Part shown: one piece after another, positions 14,943 through 22,632 of the stretch
How the letters are laid out: every line of letters begins with the position of its first letter
Position numbering within the stretch: position 1 is the first letter of the stretch
IMG/VR virus record: IMGVR_UViG_3300031576_000266
Coordinates: 1 to 25,280 of that record
Direction: 5' to 3' (one strand)
DNA: 25,280 nt
From: a virus
Made by a program: the position numbers and the translations under genes
The notes under the pieces: model-generated
Database searches by the model: none
Told to the model about the DNA's origin: nothing
The model's input: only the letters and a program-made list of their open reading frames with translations

Positions 14943-15168
14943 TTAGTCTTTCCATCTCTTTAATAACTTTATTAAGTCTCTTTTGTACTAATTTAGCCTT
15001 ATTAAGACCGAAGTAAATACCGCCATAACAATCTGATCCTTCACTAAGTCGCCCAAGAGTAAACCCTAATCCTTGGGCGTATCGTCGTTTACCTTTGGGG
15101 CCTACCACTATCTTTGCCCTAAAGATACTCATTGAATGAAACGAACCAGTTGTGGCCTTATAATGCAT
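14926..15168 (-). CDS. Small basic hypothetical protein
   Basis: The 80-aa protein has a Lys/Arg/Gly-rich central part (VVGPKGKRRYAQGLGFTLG) and a C-terminal basic helix (KAKLVQKRLNKVIKEMERL). I do not recognise it. The charge suggests nucleic-acid binding, but no named motif is seen. The ATG at 15168 immediately follows the previous gene's stop, and a GGA-containing stretch lies about 11 nt upstream. Confidence 0.6.
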   Translation of the reverse strand: MHYKATTGSFHSMSIFRAKIVVGPKGKRRYAQGLGFTLGRLSEGSDCYGGIYFGLNKAKLVQKRLNKVIKEMERLSDKNR

Positions 15169-15438
15169 TTACTGCTTTTCCTTTTTAATGAGCATTCTGA
15201 TTCCTTGGATCTGTCCATTCTTTTTATTCTTAGCGGTAACTAACTTATTCCCGTTAGGAAAGCTCACGGTCTTAAAAGAATCCATATCCAGGTCATCTAC
15301 TTCGATTCCTGCGATATCTTCGTGGGTATACTCTTCTGTTTCCTTTACGAAGGTAGTTACAACTTCGTTTTTCTTTTCTGTCATAAATGCCTCTGTTCCT
15401 TTAAACAAGACCACAAGTGCGTCTGTTAGTCTCCCCAT
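15169..15438 (-). CDS. Hypothetical protein
   Basis: I chose ATG 15438 (MGRLTDALVVLFKG, 89 aa) because GAGG lies 6 nt upstream and it follows the previous stop by 1 nt. A start at 15477 would overlap the upstream gene by 38 nt. A later ATG at 15384 (MTEKKNEV) also has GAGG nearby and is an alternative. The protein is acidic in the middle (EVDDLDMDSF), basic at the end (IRMLIKKEKQ) and unrecognised. Confidence 0.6.
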   Translation of the reverse strand: MGRLTDALVVLFKGTEAFMTEKKNEVVTTFVKETEEYTHEDIAGIEVDDLDMDSFKTVSFPNGNKLVTAKNKKNGQIQGIRMLIKKEKQ

Positions 15439-15439
15439 A

Positions 15440-15652
15440 TTAGACCTCAACAAGTTCGTATCGGTAGACACTTCCATTTACACCTAGATCTCGTAATACA
15501 AAAGGAGCACCATAATATAGTTCTTCTTTGGAATTAATTATGTAACCCCATTCATCTAGTTTTTTAATTGCTATCTTCTCTGCTTCAGATTGCCTAATTA
15601 CAGATCCTAAAGCTGAAGGGAATTCAATTAGCATCGTTCTTTTCTCAGACAT
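15440..15652 (-). CDS. Small hypothetical protein
   Basis: The 70-aa protein starts MSEKRTMLIEFPSALG with AAGGAG 6 nt upstream of the ATG. It contains a helical stretch (SEAEKIAIKKLDEWGY) followed by beta-like sequence ending YRYELVEV. I do not recognise a family and see no TM segment or catalytic motif. It lies 14 nt after guaC in the operon. Confidence 0.62.
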   Translation of the reverse strand: MSEKRTMLIEFPSALGSVIRQSEAEKIAIKKLDEWGYIINSKEELYYGAPFVLRDLGVNGSVYRYELVEV

Positions 15653-15666
15653 ATTATCTCCTTAAA

Positions 15667-16737
15667 TTAACTTTGATTTGTACCATGTGCTCCATTCTCT
15701 ATTTTTGTAGAGGGAGACACCTTAATAAATTCTACCTTATTTTGAAACTCTGTTAAATTAGAAGCTCCTACATATGTAAAGGCTGATCGTAAACCGCCCT
15801 CAATATCTTTTAAAATAGGAACTACTGGACCTTTATAAGGTATTTTAATTTCAACACCTTCTGAAGTTTTCCAACCATTACCAAATCCACCTGAAGCAGA
15901 TCCTTTATAGATCTTAAAGCAAGTAGCTGGTCCGATATCCCACACTACACTTCCATGAACAGGATCAATATAAGAATGATCTCCACCATCATTAATTACT
16001 TCTCCTGGGGTCTCTTGTGTACCGGCCAACATCCCACCAAGCATAACTGCCTTTGCCCCAGCTCCAAGAGCCTTAGCAATATCTCCTGGGGTTTTCATTC
16101 CCCCATCAGCGATAATAATTCTGTTAGTGTTCTTGGCACAATCAAGGATAGCTGAGAACTGTGGAACACCTACACCTGTCTTAACCCTTGTGGTACAAAC
16201 TGATCCAGGGCCAATACCAACTTTATAAGCATCAGGTTGTTCTTTAAACGTTAATCGGTTTGTGAAATCATTAATACTTCTGCTTGTGGCAAAGTTACCT
16301 ACTATAATATAAATCTCATTACCAAATTTAGACCTGAGCCATTTGACTTGATCTACAACTGCTTGTTGTGCCCCATGAGCAACATCTACACAAATTACGT
16401 AAGCTCCTGCATCTACAAGAGCTTGTGCTCTCTCTTTCTCTCCATCGGAGATACCAACAGATACCCCAGATTCAGGATGAGAATTAACCCAAGCTTCTAT
16501 GTTCTCTTGGATAGTCATGAACCTATGTAGGATACCCATACCCCCTGCATATCTCATAGCCTTAGTCATATATGGTCCAGTTATAGTTTCCATGTTAGCG
16601 GAAATAACTGGAATAGTTAGTTCACCAATTCCTTCTCCTAATTCAACGGATAAGCTTACTTCTTTTCTACTGCCCAAAGAACTAAACTTAGGTTCAATTA
16701 AAACATCGTCAAACGTAAGAGCTGTTTCATTAATCAT
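15667..16737 (-). CDS. guaC: GMP reductase (IMPDH/GMPR family)
   Basis: The 356-aa TIM-barrel protein has FDDVLIEP at residue 9, the phosphate/active-site loop [20 protein letters not shown] with catalytic Cys181, [18 protein letters not shown] (211-228), MLGGMLAGT, and [10 protein letters not shown]...[13 protein letters not shown]. The TRVKTGVG sequence and the short gap between GGMLAG and the final barrel strands match GMP reductase rather than IMP dehydrogenase, and there are no CBS domains. Length is close to E. coli GuaC (347 aa). The reaction is GMP + NADPH to IMP + NH3. AAGGA precedes the ATG. IMP dehydrogenase is the alternative, less likely. Confidence 0.87.
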   Translation of the reverse strand: MINETALTFDDVLIEPKFSSLGSRKEVSLSVELGEGIGELTIPVISANMETITGPYMTKAMRYAGGMGILHRFMTIQENIEAWVNSHPESGVSVGISDGEKERAQALVDAGAYVICVDVAHGAQQAVVDQVKWLRSKFGNEIYIIVGNFATSRSINDFTNRLTFKEQPDAYKVGIGPGSVCTTRVKTGVGVPQFSAILDCAKNTNRIIIADGGMKTPGDIAKALGAGAKAVMLGGMLAGTQETPGEVINDGGDHSYIDPVHGSVVWDIGPATCFKIYKGSASGGFGNGWKTSEGVEIKIPYKGPVVPILKDIEGGLRSAFTYVGASNLTEFQNKVEFIKVSPSTKIENGAHGTNQS

Positions 16738-17038
16738 TTTTAACTTCCTTCACCAAATGTTCTAGTGTATATATTACATGAGGTTTGAATAGTCTGTCAA
16801 CAAAATTAATAGGTACAAGATGGGTAGACCCTGGTATCTGATTAAGGGCACCATTTAATATAGCTATCTTGTACATCCATTTTTCCCAGTTAACCCCTAA
16901 GATCTTGATATAATGTCCTTTTCTACCAAGGAGGGTTTGATACATTAGCTCAACTCCAAGACTAGTTTTATCTTTAGATTTAAACTCAAGTATAAATCCT
17001 AGCTTATATAAAGGCTCTACTTTTGATGATTCCGACAT
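16730..17038 (-). CDS. Hypothetical protein upstream of guaC
   Basis: The 102-aa protein begins [21 protein letters not shown]. It has mixed beta strands and a lysine-rich middle (RKGHYIKILGVNWEKWMYKI). I do not recognise it. It overlaps the nuclease gene by 22 nt and guaC by 8 nt. The ribosome binding site is weak, consistent with translational coupling. No signal peptide or TM segment is visible. Confidence 0.6.
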   Translation of the reverse strand: MSESSKVEPLYKLGFILEFKSKDKTSLGVELMYQTLLGRKGHYIKILGVNWEKWMYKIAILNGALNQIPGSTHLVPINFVDRLFKPHVIYTLEHLVKEVKND

Positions 17039-17559
17039 ATACGTAAGTAGTTAATAAGTAAAGTGTTTTGTATTGCCTTTATATTAATCTGATGAAAGCT
17101 TTCAAATACATTTCCACCAAAATGATGTACAGAAGTGTTACTTCCTGTATGATGTATATGACATAAAGGAATAGCACTGTAGTCTGATCCTTTAACTCCA
17201 GTACCTCCAGTATCCATATGGTGGGCATGGGAATTACCAGCTCCACAAATAATACAAGGCACATTACGAACGAAGTTTAAATAATCTTCATCTCTATCTA
17301 AAACTGTCTTGTCATACTTTACACCCTTTGATAATGGGTTATCGGTAGTTAACAGTTTTTTAAATCTCTTAATACCCTTAGAAATATAGATTTCAGGTAT
17401 CTCAGTAGTACCAGCATCTTCTTTAGCTACTTGAGTCATATTAAAAAGAACTGCACAATAAGGAGTACAGAATTTACCTAGTCCCAGTTTACTTTGAATA
17501 GGGACTTCTATAACCTTACCACAGTTCTTACAATTTTTTACTGGCTTCGGAACTTTCAT
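17017..17559 (-). CDS. HNH / NinG-DUF968-like nuclease
   Basis: The 180-aa protein has an N-terminal zinc finger (C10-x2-C13 ... C31-x3-C35, ending FCTPYCA) like that of NinG/Rap, and a C-terminal HNH-type module: VPCIICG (C102, C105), [16 protein letters not shown] (H111, H113, H114) and PLCHIHHTG (C133, H136, H137). The HAHH...G.K.SD...PLC..HH pattern is shared with DUF968 and Rap-like recombination nucleases. It overlaps the 3' end of recA by 32 nt, so a recombination role fits: cleaving branched DNA made by RecA. A homing endonuclease is the alternative, but its composition is like its neighbours. Confidence 0.72.
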   Translation of the reverse strand: MKVPKPVKNCKNCGKVIEVPIQSKLGLGKFCTPYCAVLFNMTQVAKEDAGTTEIPEIYISKGIKRFKKLLTTDNPLSKGVKYDKTVLDRDEDYLNFVRNVPCIICGAGNSHAHHMDTGGTGVKGSDYSAIPLCHIHHTGSNTSVHHFGGNVFESFHQINIKAIQNTLLINYLRICRNHQK

Positions 17560-18520
17560 TTATCTTCCCAATCAGTTCATTCATTAACGTTTCGTTCTCT
17601 GCTACATTTTCAACAGCAGCATTTCTTCCTTGACCTAGTTGCTCACCATTGTATTTGAACCAAGCTCCACTCTTTTCTACTATGCCTAGTTCAGTAGCAA
17701 GGTCAAAGATATCTCCCATGACATCTACACCTCTTCCATACATAAGTGGAAACGTGGCTTTAGTAAAAGGCGGGGCCAGTTTATTCTTTACAACCTTAAC
17801 AATCATGTTATGGCCTATAACTTTATCTTTCTCTTTAAGTTGCTCTCCCCTTCTAACTTCTAGTCTAAGGGAACAATAGAACTTAAGGGCATTACCTCCT
17901 GTAGTGGTTTCAGGATTACCAAACACAACACCAATTTTCATGCGTACTTGGTTAATCCAAATAAGGGTAGTATTCGTTTTAGATACAACCCCTGTGAGTT
18001 TCCTACAAGCCTGAGACATTAGACGAGCTTGGACACCCATATTTGAGTCTCCCATGTTCCCTTCTAATTCGGCTTGTGGGGTTAATGCTGCTACCGAGTC
18101 AACAACAATAACCCCCACATCGCCACTTCGGGCCAATTTCTCTACAATTTCGAGTCCCTGTTCTCCTGAATCAGGCTGAGATAAGAGCAATTCCTCCGTC
18201 TTAACGCCGAGAATCTTGGCTAAACGTAAGTCTAGCGAGTGTTCAGCGTCTACATATGCTACTACATCCCCTCGTCGTTGAGCTTCCGCTACCACATAAA
18301 GTGCCAGCGTAGTCTTCCCTGTAGATTCTGGTCCGAAAACTTCAACCATTCTTCCTTTAGGAAACCCACCAATACCAAGAGCACGATCAAGACTAAAGAT
18401 TCCTGTGTTAATAACTTCGGTTACTGGAGGATCAGTATCCCCCAATAGCATGATAGATCCTTTACCAAAGTCTTTTTCAATGGCCTCTTTAAGTTCTTTA
18501 AGCTTCTTCGTCGTTGCCAT
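17528..18520 (-). CDS. recA: RecA recombinase
   Basis: The 330-aa protein is a full RecA core: short N-terminal helix ([14 protein letters not shown]), Walker A GPESTGKT (63-70), [11 protein letters not shown], Walker [15 protein letters not shown], the [11 protein letters not shown] loop-1 region, [11 protein letters not shown] and the loop-2 [22 protein letters not shown] region. It closely resembles bacterial RecA and not T4 UvsX. The acidic C-terminal tail is shorter than in E. coli (353 aa). It would form filaments on single-stranded DNA for strand exchange and recombination-dependent replication. GAGGAAA precedes the ATG, which lies within the end of a small membrane-protein gene. Confidence 0.96.
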   Translation of the reverse strand: MATTKKLKELKEAIEKDFGKGSIMLLGDTDPPVTEVINTGIFSLDRALGIGGFPKGRMVEVFGPESTGKTTLALYVVAEAQRRGDVVAYVDAEHSLDLRLAKILGVKTEELLLSQPDSGEQGLEIVEKLARSGDVGVIVVDSVAALTPQAELEGNMGDSNMGVQARLMSQACRKLTGVVSKTNTTLIWINQVRMKIGVVFGNPETTTGGNALKFYCSLRLEVRRGEQLKEKDKVIGHNMIVKVVKNKLAPPFTKATFPLMYGRGVDVMGDIFDLATELGIVEKSGAWFKYNGEQLGQGRNAAVENVAENETLMNELIGKINESSEASKKL

Positions 18521-18683
18521 CTGGATCTTTCCTCACAAAGTTAGTGTCTAAATACTTCTTAACTCTATACGAGCTGTAAGCAGCTACCACTAAACCAATA
18601 AGCATTGGAATGAACTGGCCTGTAAATAACATTACAGCTGCCAATCCTGCGTTGAAAGCTACTAATACTAGATCTAAAATCAT
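18498..18683 (-). CDS. Small two-TM membrane protein
   Basis: The 61-aa protein has two hydrophobic segments (about 2-20 and 24-40) with a short polar turn, and a charged cytoplasmic tail ([22 protein letters not shown]). AAGG precedes the ATG. It overlaps recA by 23 nt. Size and hairpin topology fit a pinholin- or holin-like protein, but it is far from the endolysin and in the replication operon. The function is unknown. Confidence 0.62.
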   Translation of the reverse strand: MILDLVLVAFNAGLAAVMLFTGQFIPMLIGLVVAAYSSYRVKKYLDTNFVRKDPDGNDEEA

Positions 18684-18685
18684 AT

Positions 18686-19084
18686 TTACCTTATCTTGGA
18701 AAGTTCTCTAGCATTTACTGATTCTGTTCTAACAGCATCTAGAGCTTGATCCCATGTTGTTTTTTCATTTAAAGCATCCATCATTTGTTGATGTGCGTCA
18801 TCCCAATGACCTACAAACTCTTCCCATTCCTTGTCAGCTCTTGCCATGTCCTTTAAGTCATCTCTAGTCCAGGTTCTTTTACCTTCTGGAATAGGGGTAT
18901 TCTCTCGAATACGTTGCATAATCCTAGCTAGTTTAATATCAGACTTACGTTCAAAGCTGCCGTATACTGCACTAGCATTAGCCCAAACCTTACCGGCTTC
19001 ATATCTCTTATTAACAATATCAATAAGATTAGGGGGATTGTTTACGTCTATTGGCGAATATCTATCTACTTCGTTTTCATTCAT
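18686..19084 (-). CDS. Hypothetical charged protein
   Basis: The 132-aa protein starts MNENEVDRYSPIDVNNPPNL and is helical and highly charged, with several Trp residues (KVWANAS, RTWTRDD, KEWEEFVGHWDD, TTWDQAL). I do not recognise a family. There are no TM segments, cysteines or catalytic motifs. AAGG lies upstream of the ATG. The protein is probably soluble, perhaps a scaffold or binding protein. Confidence 0.62.
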   Translation of the reverse strand: MNENEVDRYSPIDVNNPPNLIDIVNKRYEAGKVWANASAVYGSFERKSDIKLARIMQRIRENTPIPEGKRTWTRDDLKDMARADKEWEEFVGHWDDAHQQMMDALNEKTTWDQALDAVRTESVNARELSKIR

Positions 19085-19092
19085 AGGCCACC

Positions 19093-19398
19093 TTAAAATG
19101 TGTAATACATTGATTTATAAACCATCACGATCAAATTCCATACTACCACTGATGCAAGTAATATGCAAGATAATTTGTTAAGATAATACTTCTTCTTTCT
19201 GATAGCATACGCGCAACCAGCTAGAACTACAGCCATTTTAAAAGTAAAGAAGGATAAGGGTCCGATATCTAAGAAGAATTTCATAAGTGGGTTCTTCTCT
19301 TCTAACCCCATCTTACCTACTAGAAGTAGGGTAAGTAGGGCATCTACAAAGTTAAAGTAGATAGCCCCGATTACCCATCTCCATTCCTCTTTAGGTAT
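19093..19398 (-). CDS. DUF5658-like membrane protein with uncertain start
   Basis: The recognisable part is FNFVDALLTLLLVGKMGLEEKNPLMKFFLDIGP, followed by FFTFKMAVVLAGCAYAIRK and a last hydrophobic helix. This N.xDal.T...G..E.NP.m pattern with a membrane Lys resembles DUF5658. There are three TM segments. No ATG, GTG or TTG occurs just ahead of it: the nearest in-frame ones are ATG 19509 (no ribosome binding site) and TTG 19554, both deep inside the nuclease gene. The coordinates given use AUA 19398, 4 nt before the upstream stop. That would give MPKEEWRWVIG and a normal family length, but it is a hypothesis. The longer overlapping form remains possible. Confidence 0.55.
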   Translation of the reverse strand: MPKEEWRWVIGAIYFNFVDALLTLLLVGKMGLEEKNPLMKFFLDIGPLSFFTFKMAVVLAGCAYAIRKKKYYLNKLSCILLASVVVWNLIVMVYKSMYYTF

Positions 19399-19972
19399 TA
19401 GGCTCGTTGTTCCCGTTACCTTGTTTTCTAAAGTTTCTAAAATCCTTTTTACCACGGACTCTGAATTCCTTCCAGTATACTTTCTTATCCAAGACCAACT
19501 GTTTGACATACTTTTGGTTATGCGACAAATGACTTTTTCCACTCTTAACCTCAATAAATGTTATCCCATCTTTATCAAACGCAATATAATCAACAGGTTG
19601 TCCTAGCCACCTCAAACGTTTAGGATCATGATTACCCATCAAAAAGGGAGCCAATGTTTCAGCTATATGCCCTGTCCTAATCTCTGAGGACTTCTTTTGA
19701 CTTAAGATTGTTCTGTTACGTTCAATCTCCTGATCCAACTGATTCTTTAATATTGTAGCTTGTTCCTTAACCTGTGTCAACTCTGTTTCTTTATTAGACA
19801 GTAAGGATTCAAAATGTCCTAACTGTGCATGTAGAGCTTTTACTTCATACTGTGTTCTGTTTTCCGCTTCTTCATTTATTGGAGGTGCTTTCTTAAAAAG
19901 ATCGCTCCTCTTGTAGACCACATAAATTAGAATGGCTACAATTGCAGCAACCCCTAGAAAAGACCAATACAT
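19391..19972 (-). CDS. Membrane-anchored Holliday-junction-nuclease-like protein (PF10107 type)
   Basis: The 193-aa protein has an N-terminal TM helix (about 4-20), a coiled coil (about 40-92) and a C-terminal PD-(D/E)xK nuclease domain (99-170): R-TGHIAETLAPFL (E105), KRLRWLGQPVDYIAFD (D128), ITFIEVKSG (E141, K143), then HNQKYVKQLV and KVYWKEF. This is the pattern of predicted endonucleases distantly related to archaeal Holliday junction resolvases. The TM anchor would tether nuclease activity to the inner membrane. GGAGG lies 5 nt ahead of the ATG. The C-terminal tail is basic. The substrate is not known. Confidence 0.83.
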   Translation of the reverse strand: MYWSFLGVAAIVAILIYVVYKRSDLFKKAPPINEEAENRTQYEVKALHAQLGHFESLLSNKETELTQVKEQATILKNQLDQEIERNRTILSQKKSSEIRTGHIAETLAPFLMGNHDPKRLRWLGQPVDYIAFDKDGITFIEVKSGKSHLSHNQKYVKQLVLDKKVYWKEFRVRGKKDFRNFRKQGNGNNEPNT

Positions 19973-19982
19973 AATACCTCCT

Positions 19983-20483
19983 TTATTTTAAGAGATATCT
20001 TTTAGCTCTATTTAAAAGCTCAGGATCATCTCTAAATTTACCTAATCCTACATTACAACTATCACATAACAATCCTCTTATCTTATTCGTTATATGACAA
20101 TGATCTACTGCTAACATCTTTATATTTCCATTACTATGTTTAGCAGTTTCTTTTTTCTTACAAATAGCACATTCATTCTCTTGTAAGTTTAAAAGTTTAT
20201 CATACTCTTTCTTGGTTTCTTCCCAAGTTAGGTTAGGCCAAAACTTATATTTTAATCTTTTAAACTTTGATTTAGATAAGTTATTGTAGTAATGTTTTTT
20301 ATTCTTTAGTCTATTTAACTTCTTACCATGTTCAGTTTTAATATACTTAGAATGATATTTATTAAAACATTGTTTACAATTGCCTTGATAACCATCTTTC
20401 TTACTTGAATTCTTCGCAAAATCTTTTATTGACTTTGTTACTTTACATTCATAACACTTTTTACTTAACTGCATGTGCTGCAT
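19983..20483 (-). CDS. Endonuclease VII-like HNH nuclease, probably a mobile endonuclease
   Basis: The 166-aa protein has an N-terminal zinc finger (C10-x2-C13 ... C36-x2-C39), a lysine-rich linker, and an endonuclease VII-type domain: ENECAICKK (C105, C108), LAVDHCH (127-130), KIRGLLCDSCNVGLG (C140, C143-N144) and a DDPELLNRAKRYL helix. T4 gp49 resolves DNA branches with this fold, but the N-terminal finger is typical of mobile copies. Local DNA is very AT-rich (about 22% GC in the counted row 20281-20340), unlike flanking genes. The start (20483, or 20474 at Met4) overlaps the upstream gene's end and has no evident ribosome binding site. Confidence 0.85.
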   Translation of the reverse strand: MQHMQLSKKCYECKVTKSIKDFAKNSSKKDGYQGNCKQCFNKYHSKYIKTEHGKKLNRLKNKKHYYNNLSKSKFKRLKYKFWPNLTWEETKKEYDKLLNLQENECAICKKKETAKHSNGNIKMLAVDHCHITNKIRGLLCDSCNVGLGKFRDDPELLNRAKRYLLK

Positions 20484-20898
20484 AGCCTATTGCCAATCCA
20501 GCCCCAATTGTAAGTAACACCCCTAAAGTGATATATAGAAATTTACTCTTATTTTCCTGTTTGAGAGTTTTAAGAAGTTGGTCTTCTGATTGAAGCCAAG
20601 CTTGTCTATAACGGTCTTCAATTTGCTTATGCAACTCTATTTGAGTTTGCAAATGCTCAAGTGAATCCTTAGACAAACTAAGTTCCTTCTTTAAGTAATC
20701 TGCTTCAATTAAATGAAATCTTATTTGTTGTTCCTGTGGTACCGTGAAATACCAACCATCCTCTTTAGGAGTAAATGGTTTTCCTGCTTCTAATTTAATA
20801 GGAGCATTCGTTGCAGGTTTGTTTTCCTCTGCATAAACCCCTGTACTACTTCCTAGTACGAGTGTACCACATAGTAGTACGGCTAATAATCTCTTCAT
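20461..20898 (-). CDS. Exported coiled-coil protein with C-terminal TM (spanin-like topology)
   Basis: The 145-aa protein has a Sec signal peptide with a VYA-EE cleavage site (about residue 23), a Pro/Lys-rich stretch, a periplasmic coiled coil (about 65-116) and a C-terminal TM helix (about 119-141, FLYITLGVLLTIGAGLAIGY). The early LLCG is not a good lipobox. The topology, exported coiled coil anchored by a C-terminal TM, recalls spanins, but u-spanins are lipoproteins. Its place far from the endolysin is unusual. It may alternatively be an envelope-modifying protein. AGGA precedes the ATG. Confidence 0.65.
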   Translation of the reverse strand: MKRLLAVLLCGTLVLGSSTGVYAEENKPATNAPIKLEAGKPFTPKEDGWYFTVPQEQQIRFHLIEADYLKKELSLSKDSLEHLQTQIELHKQIEDRYRQAWLQSEDQLLKTLKQENKSKFLYITLGVLLTIGAGLAIGYAAHAVK

Positions 20899-21611
20899 TT
20901 TCCTATCGCTCCTTCTAACATAGTATTGTAGAAATCTCTTGTGGTAGTTTCTACCGCAGCAGATTCAAAAGAGACTATGTACTCCTCTGATATAGTTTCA
21001 CTACCTTCTACAAGACAGGATTCTATTCTAACCTTATTTAATGAGAACAAGTATTTGTTAATGCTCTTATTAATAATATGAATCTTGTTAAAGGTGTCTC
21101 CTACACCAAATGCAAAGATAGCTCCTTTTTCAGCAAATACATCAGATGAAGTTTGTCTATTAAGAACTAGCCCTCCAATAGGTTTACCCTCTTCCAAAGC
21201 ATAACGAAGCTTAAAGTTATTAAAGTCCGTATGTCGTTCTTTGTCAGTAAAGACAGAGATGTATTCTGGAGCTGGATCAAAGGCTACCTTTATAGATCCT
21301 GATGTATCTACGCTAACAGGATACTGTATCTGATAGGGAGGAATACCAGCAGGAATTCCTATATTAGGATTATACAATTGATTGTAATTACCTACATTCA
21401 AATCCACTATATTTCCTACCTGAAATTGATTAACAGCATGGGGATCTGGTGTGTGTAAAAATATCTCATCACCTGGATTGGGTATAATCCCTTGATTAGG
21501 ATTTATAATAGTTCCTGCCGATTGTCCAGGGTTTGATATAGTATTATTCCCTTCACCTATTTTTAATCCACTACTTGAAGAGGTTTTCATAATAGTCTCT
21601 GATTTGCTCAT
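20895..21611 (-). CDS. Hypothetical protein with Asn/Pro/Gly-rich N-terminus
   Basis: The 238-aa protein has a low-complexity first third rich in Asn, Pro, Gly and Ile (NPGQ, NPNQGIIPNPGDE, NPNIGIPAGIPPYQ). A compact-looking beta-rich remainder (about 95-238) follows. There is no signal peptide or TM segment. AAGGAGG lies 6 nt before ATG 21611, so this start is good despite a 41-nt overlap with the upstream gene. Its stop overlaps the next ATG by 4 nt. I do not recognise a family; a structural or scaffolding role is possible. Confidence 0.65.
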   Translation of the reverse strand: MSKSETIMKTSSSSGLKIGEGNNTISNPGQSAGTIINPNQGIIPNPGDEIFLHTPDPHAVNQFQVGNIVDLNVGNYNQLYNPNIGIPAGIPPYQIQYPVSVDTSGSIKVAFDPAPEYISVFTDKERHTDFNNFKLRYALEEGKPIGGLVLNRQTSSDVFAEKGAIFAFGVGDTFNKIHIINKSINKYLFSLNKVRIESCLVEGSETISEEYIVSFESAAVETTTRDFYNTMLEGAIGK

Positions 21612-21870
21612 CAGTAGCCTCCTTCACATTAATCTTTTGTCTCTTAAGCTCTTCGGCTAGTTCTACCATCTTCCGGTCATTGTCTTCTACTTGTCCTTCT
21701 TCAACAGCTAGACTTCTCTTAAGAACATCAACTTCATCTTCTACTCGTTTACGTCGAAAGAAAGCCTTTAATACTTCTGCTCTATCCATGTCTCGTAAGA
21801 ATACCCCTACCGCTATTACAGCAATAGCTCCTACAATCATCCACCACTTATCTTTGAGTAGTTTCAACAT
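21571..21870 (-). CDS. TM plus coiled-coil hypothetical protein
   Basis: The 99-aa protein has an N-terminal TM helix (about 9-25, WWMIVGAIAVIAVGVFL), a basic stop-transfer segment (FFRRKR) and a long charged coiled coil (about 42-85). AAGGA lies 8 nt before the ATG. It overlaps both neighbours (23 nt and 41 nt). The layout resembles an inner-membrane-anchored scaffold, and the same TM-then-coil design recurs in this cluster. The function is unknown. Confidence 0.65.
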   Translation of the reverse strand: MLKLLKDKWWMIVGAIAVIAVGVFLRDMDRAEVLKAFFRRKRVEDEVDVLKRSLAVEEGQVEDNDRKMVELAEELKRQKINVKEATDEQIRDYYENLFK

Positions 21871-22630
21871 TTTTAACGTCCTTCTCTTTTACTTTTAGAG
21901 GATTGACTACTATAGTCTCGTCCTGTTGAGTCTCTAAACCAAACAGAATAGATATAGGATCATCGCTAGGAGGTTTAGCTGTGTAGTATAAGTTATCTAA
22001 AACTCCATCTACAATTCCATATTCAGCTGCTTCTTCAGCAGTTAACCACCATTCCCTTAGAATTCTTTCTTCATATTCCTTAAGAGAAATTCCCATTTGT
22101 TCTGCAATATCCTTATTAAGAGTATCTAGATATCTGGACATAAACTCTACACGAGTCTTAATATGGGTTGCTGAATCTTTGACTCCATAACTGGCTTCAT
22201 GAAACATAATGTTCGAGTACTTATGCATATAAGTCCTATGACAAAATGTTGCTAAGATAGCTGCCATAGAGAATCCTTCGGATTCAATTGCACAATATGT
22301 ATTGATCCCTTTTTGAGCCTTGATTGATTTAATCAAAGTGATTAACTCAAACCCATCAACTACTGAACCACCAGGGCTATTGATAATGATAAAAATATTA
22401 TCATTGCTGACTTCAGCAAAGCCTTTAATTTGATTCATAATAGCTTCTATATTATTAGTACGGACTGGACCTCTTAGCACAACGGTACGATCATTGTTAA
22501 TTAAAAGGTTTACTTTCTTAACGGGTTTATTCCCCTTTAAGTCTGCCTTAACTCCGTCTGTTGCTTGGGCAGTTGTTATTGATAAGCCCATGCCAATCAA
22601 CGTGGCCAGGGCGATTAAATACTTTCTCAC
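21848..22630 (-). CDS. ClpP-like serine protease with signal peptide
   Basis: The 260-aa protein has a ClpP/crotonase-fold protease core: VVLRGPV, IIINSPGGSVVDGFELI, nucleophile Ser121 in ESEGFSMAA (the usual G.ASMAA) and His144 in IMFHEAS. The third acidic position in RExWLTAEEAAEYGIVD is Glu193 where ClpP normally has Asp (RDxFxS). The first 24 residues are a typical Sec signal peptide (MRKYLIALATLIGMGL...AQA-TD), which ordinary ClpP lacks, so this protease is predicted to be in the periplasm. The start is GTG at 22630 with AAGGAG 7 nt upstream. The C-terminal 40 residues are a charged tail. ATP-dependent partner unfoldases are not expected in the periplasm. Confidence 0.85.
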   Translation of the reverse strand: MRKYLIALATLIGMGLSITTAQATDGVKADLKGNKPVKKVNLLINNDRTVVLRGPVRTNNIEAIMNQIKGFAEVSNDNIFIIINSPGGSVVDGFELITLIKSIKAQKGINTYCAIESEGFSMAAILATFCHRTYMHKYSNIMFHEASYGVKDSATHIKTRVEFMSRYLDTLNKDIAEQMGISLKEYEERILREWWLTAEEAAEYGIVDGVLDNLYYTAKPPSDDPISILFGLETQQDETIVVNPLKVKEKDVKNVETTQR

Positions 22631-22632
22631 TA

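Noticed and set aside
16192-16199. GTACAAAC in guaC as part of the repeat array
   Set aside because: It encodes part of the conserved active-site loop (SVCTT) on the other strand, so coding constraint explains it.
15667-16737. IMP dehydrogenase instead of GMP reductase
   Set aside because: TRVKTGVG after the catalytic Cys, absence of CBS domains and the short flap match GMP reductase; a residual doubt is kept in the confidence.
15955-16765. Several + strand frames opposite guaC
   Set aside because: They are antisense to a well-recognised enzyme, Cys/Ser-rich and without ribosome binding sites.
17079-17264. Second - strand frame within the HNH/NinG-like gene
   Set aside because: It overlaps the zinc-binding histidine codons in another frame and has no start signal of its own.
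19399-19554. N-terminal extension of the DUF5658-like gene from TTG 19554 or ATG 19509
   Set aside because: It runs out of frame through the conserved nuclease core codons and has no ribosome binding site; not fully excluded.
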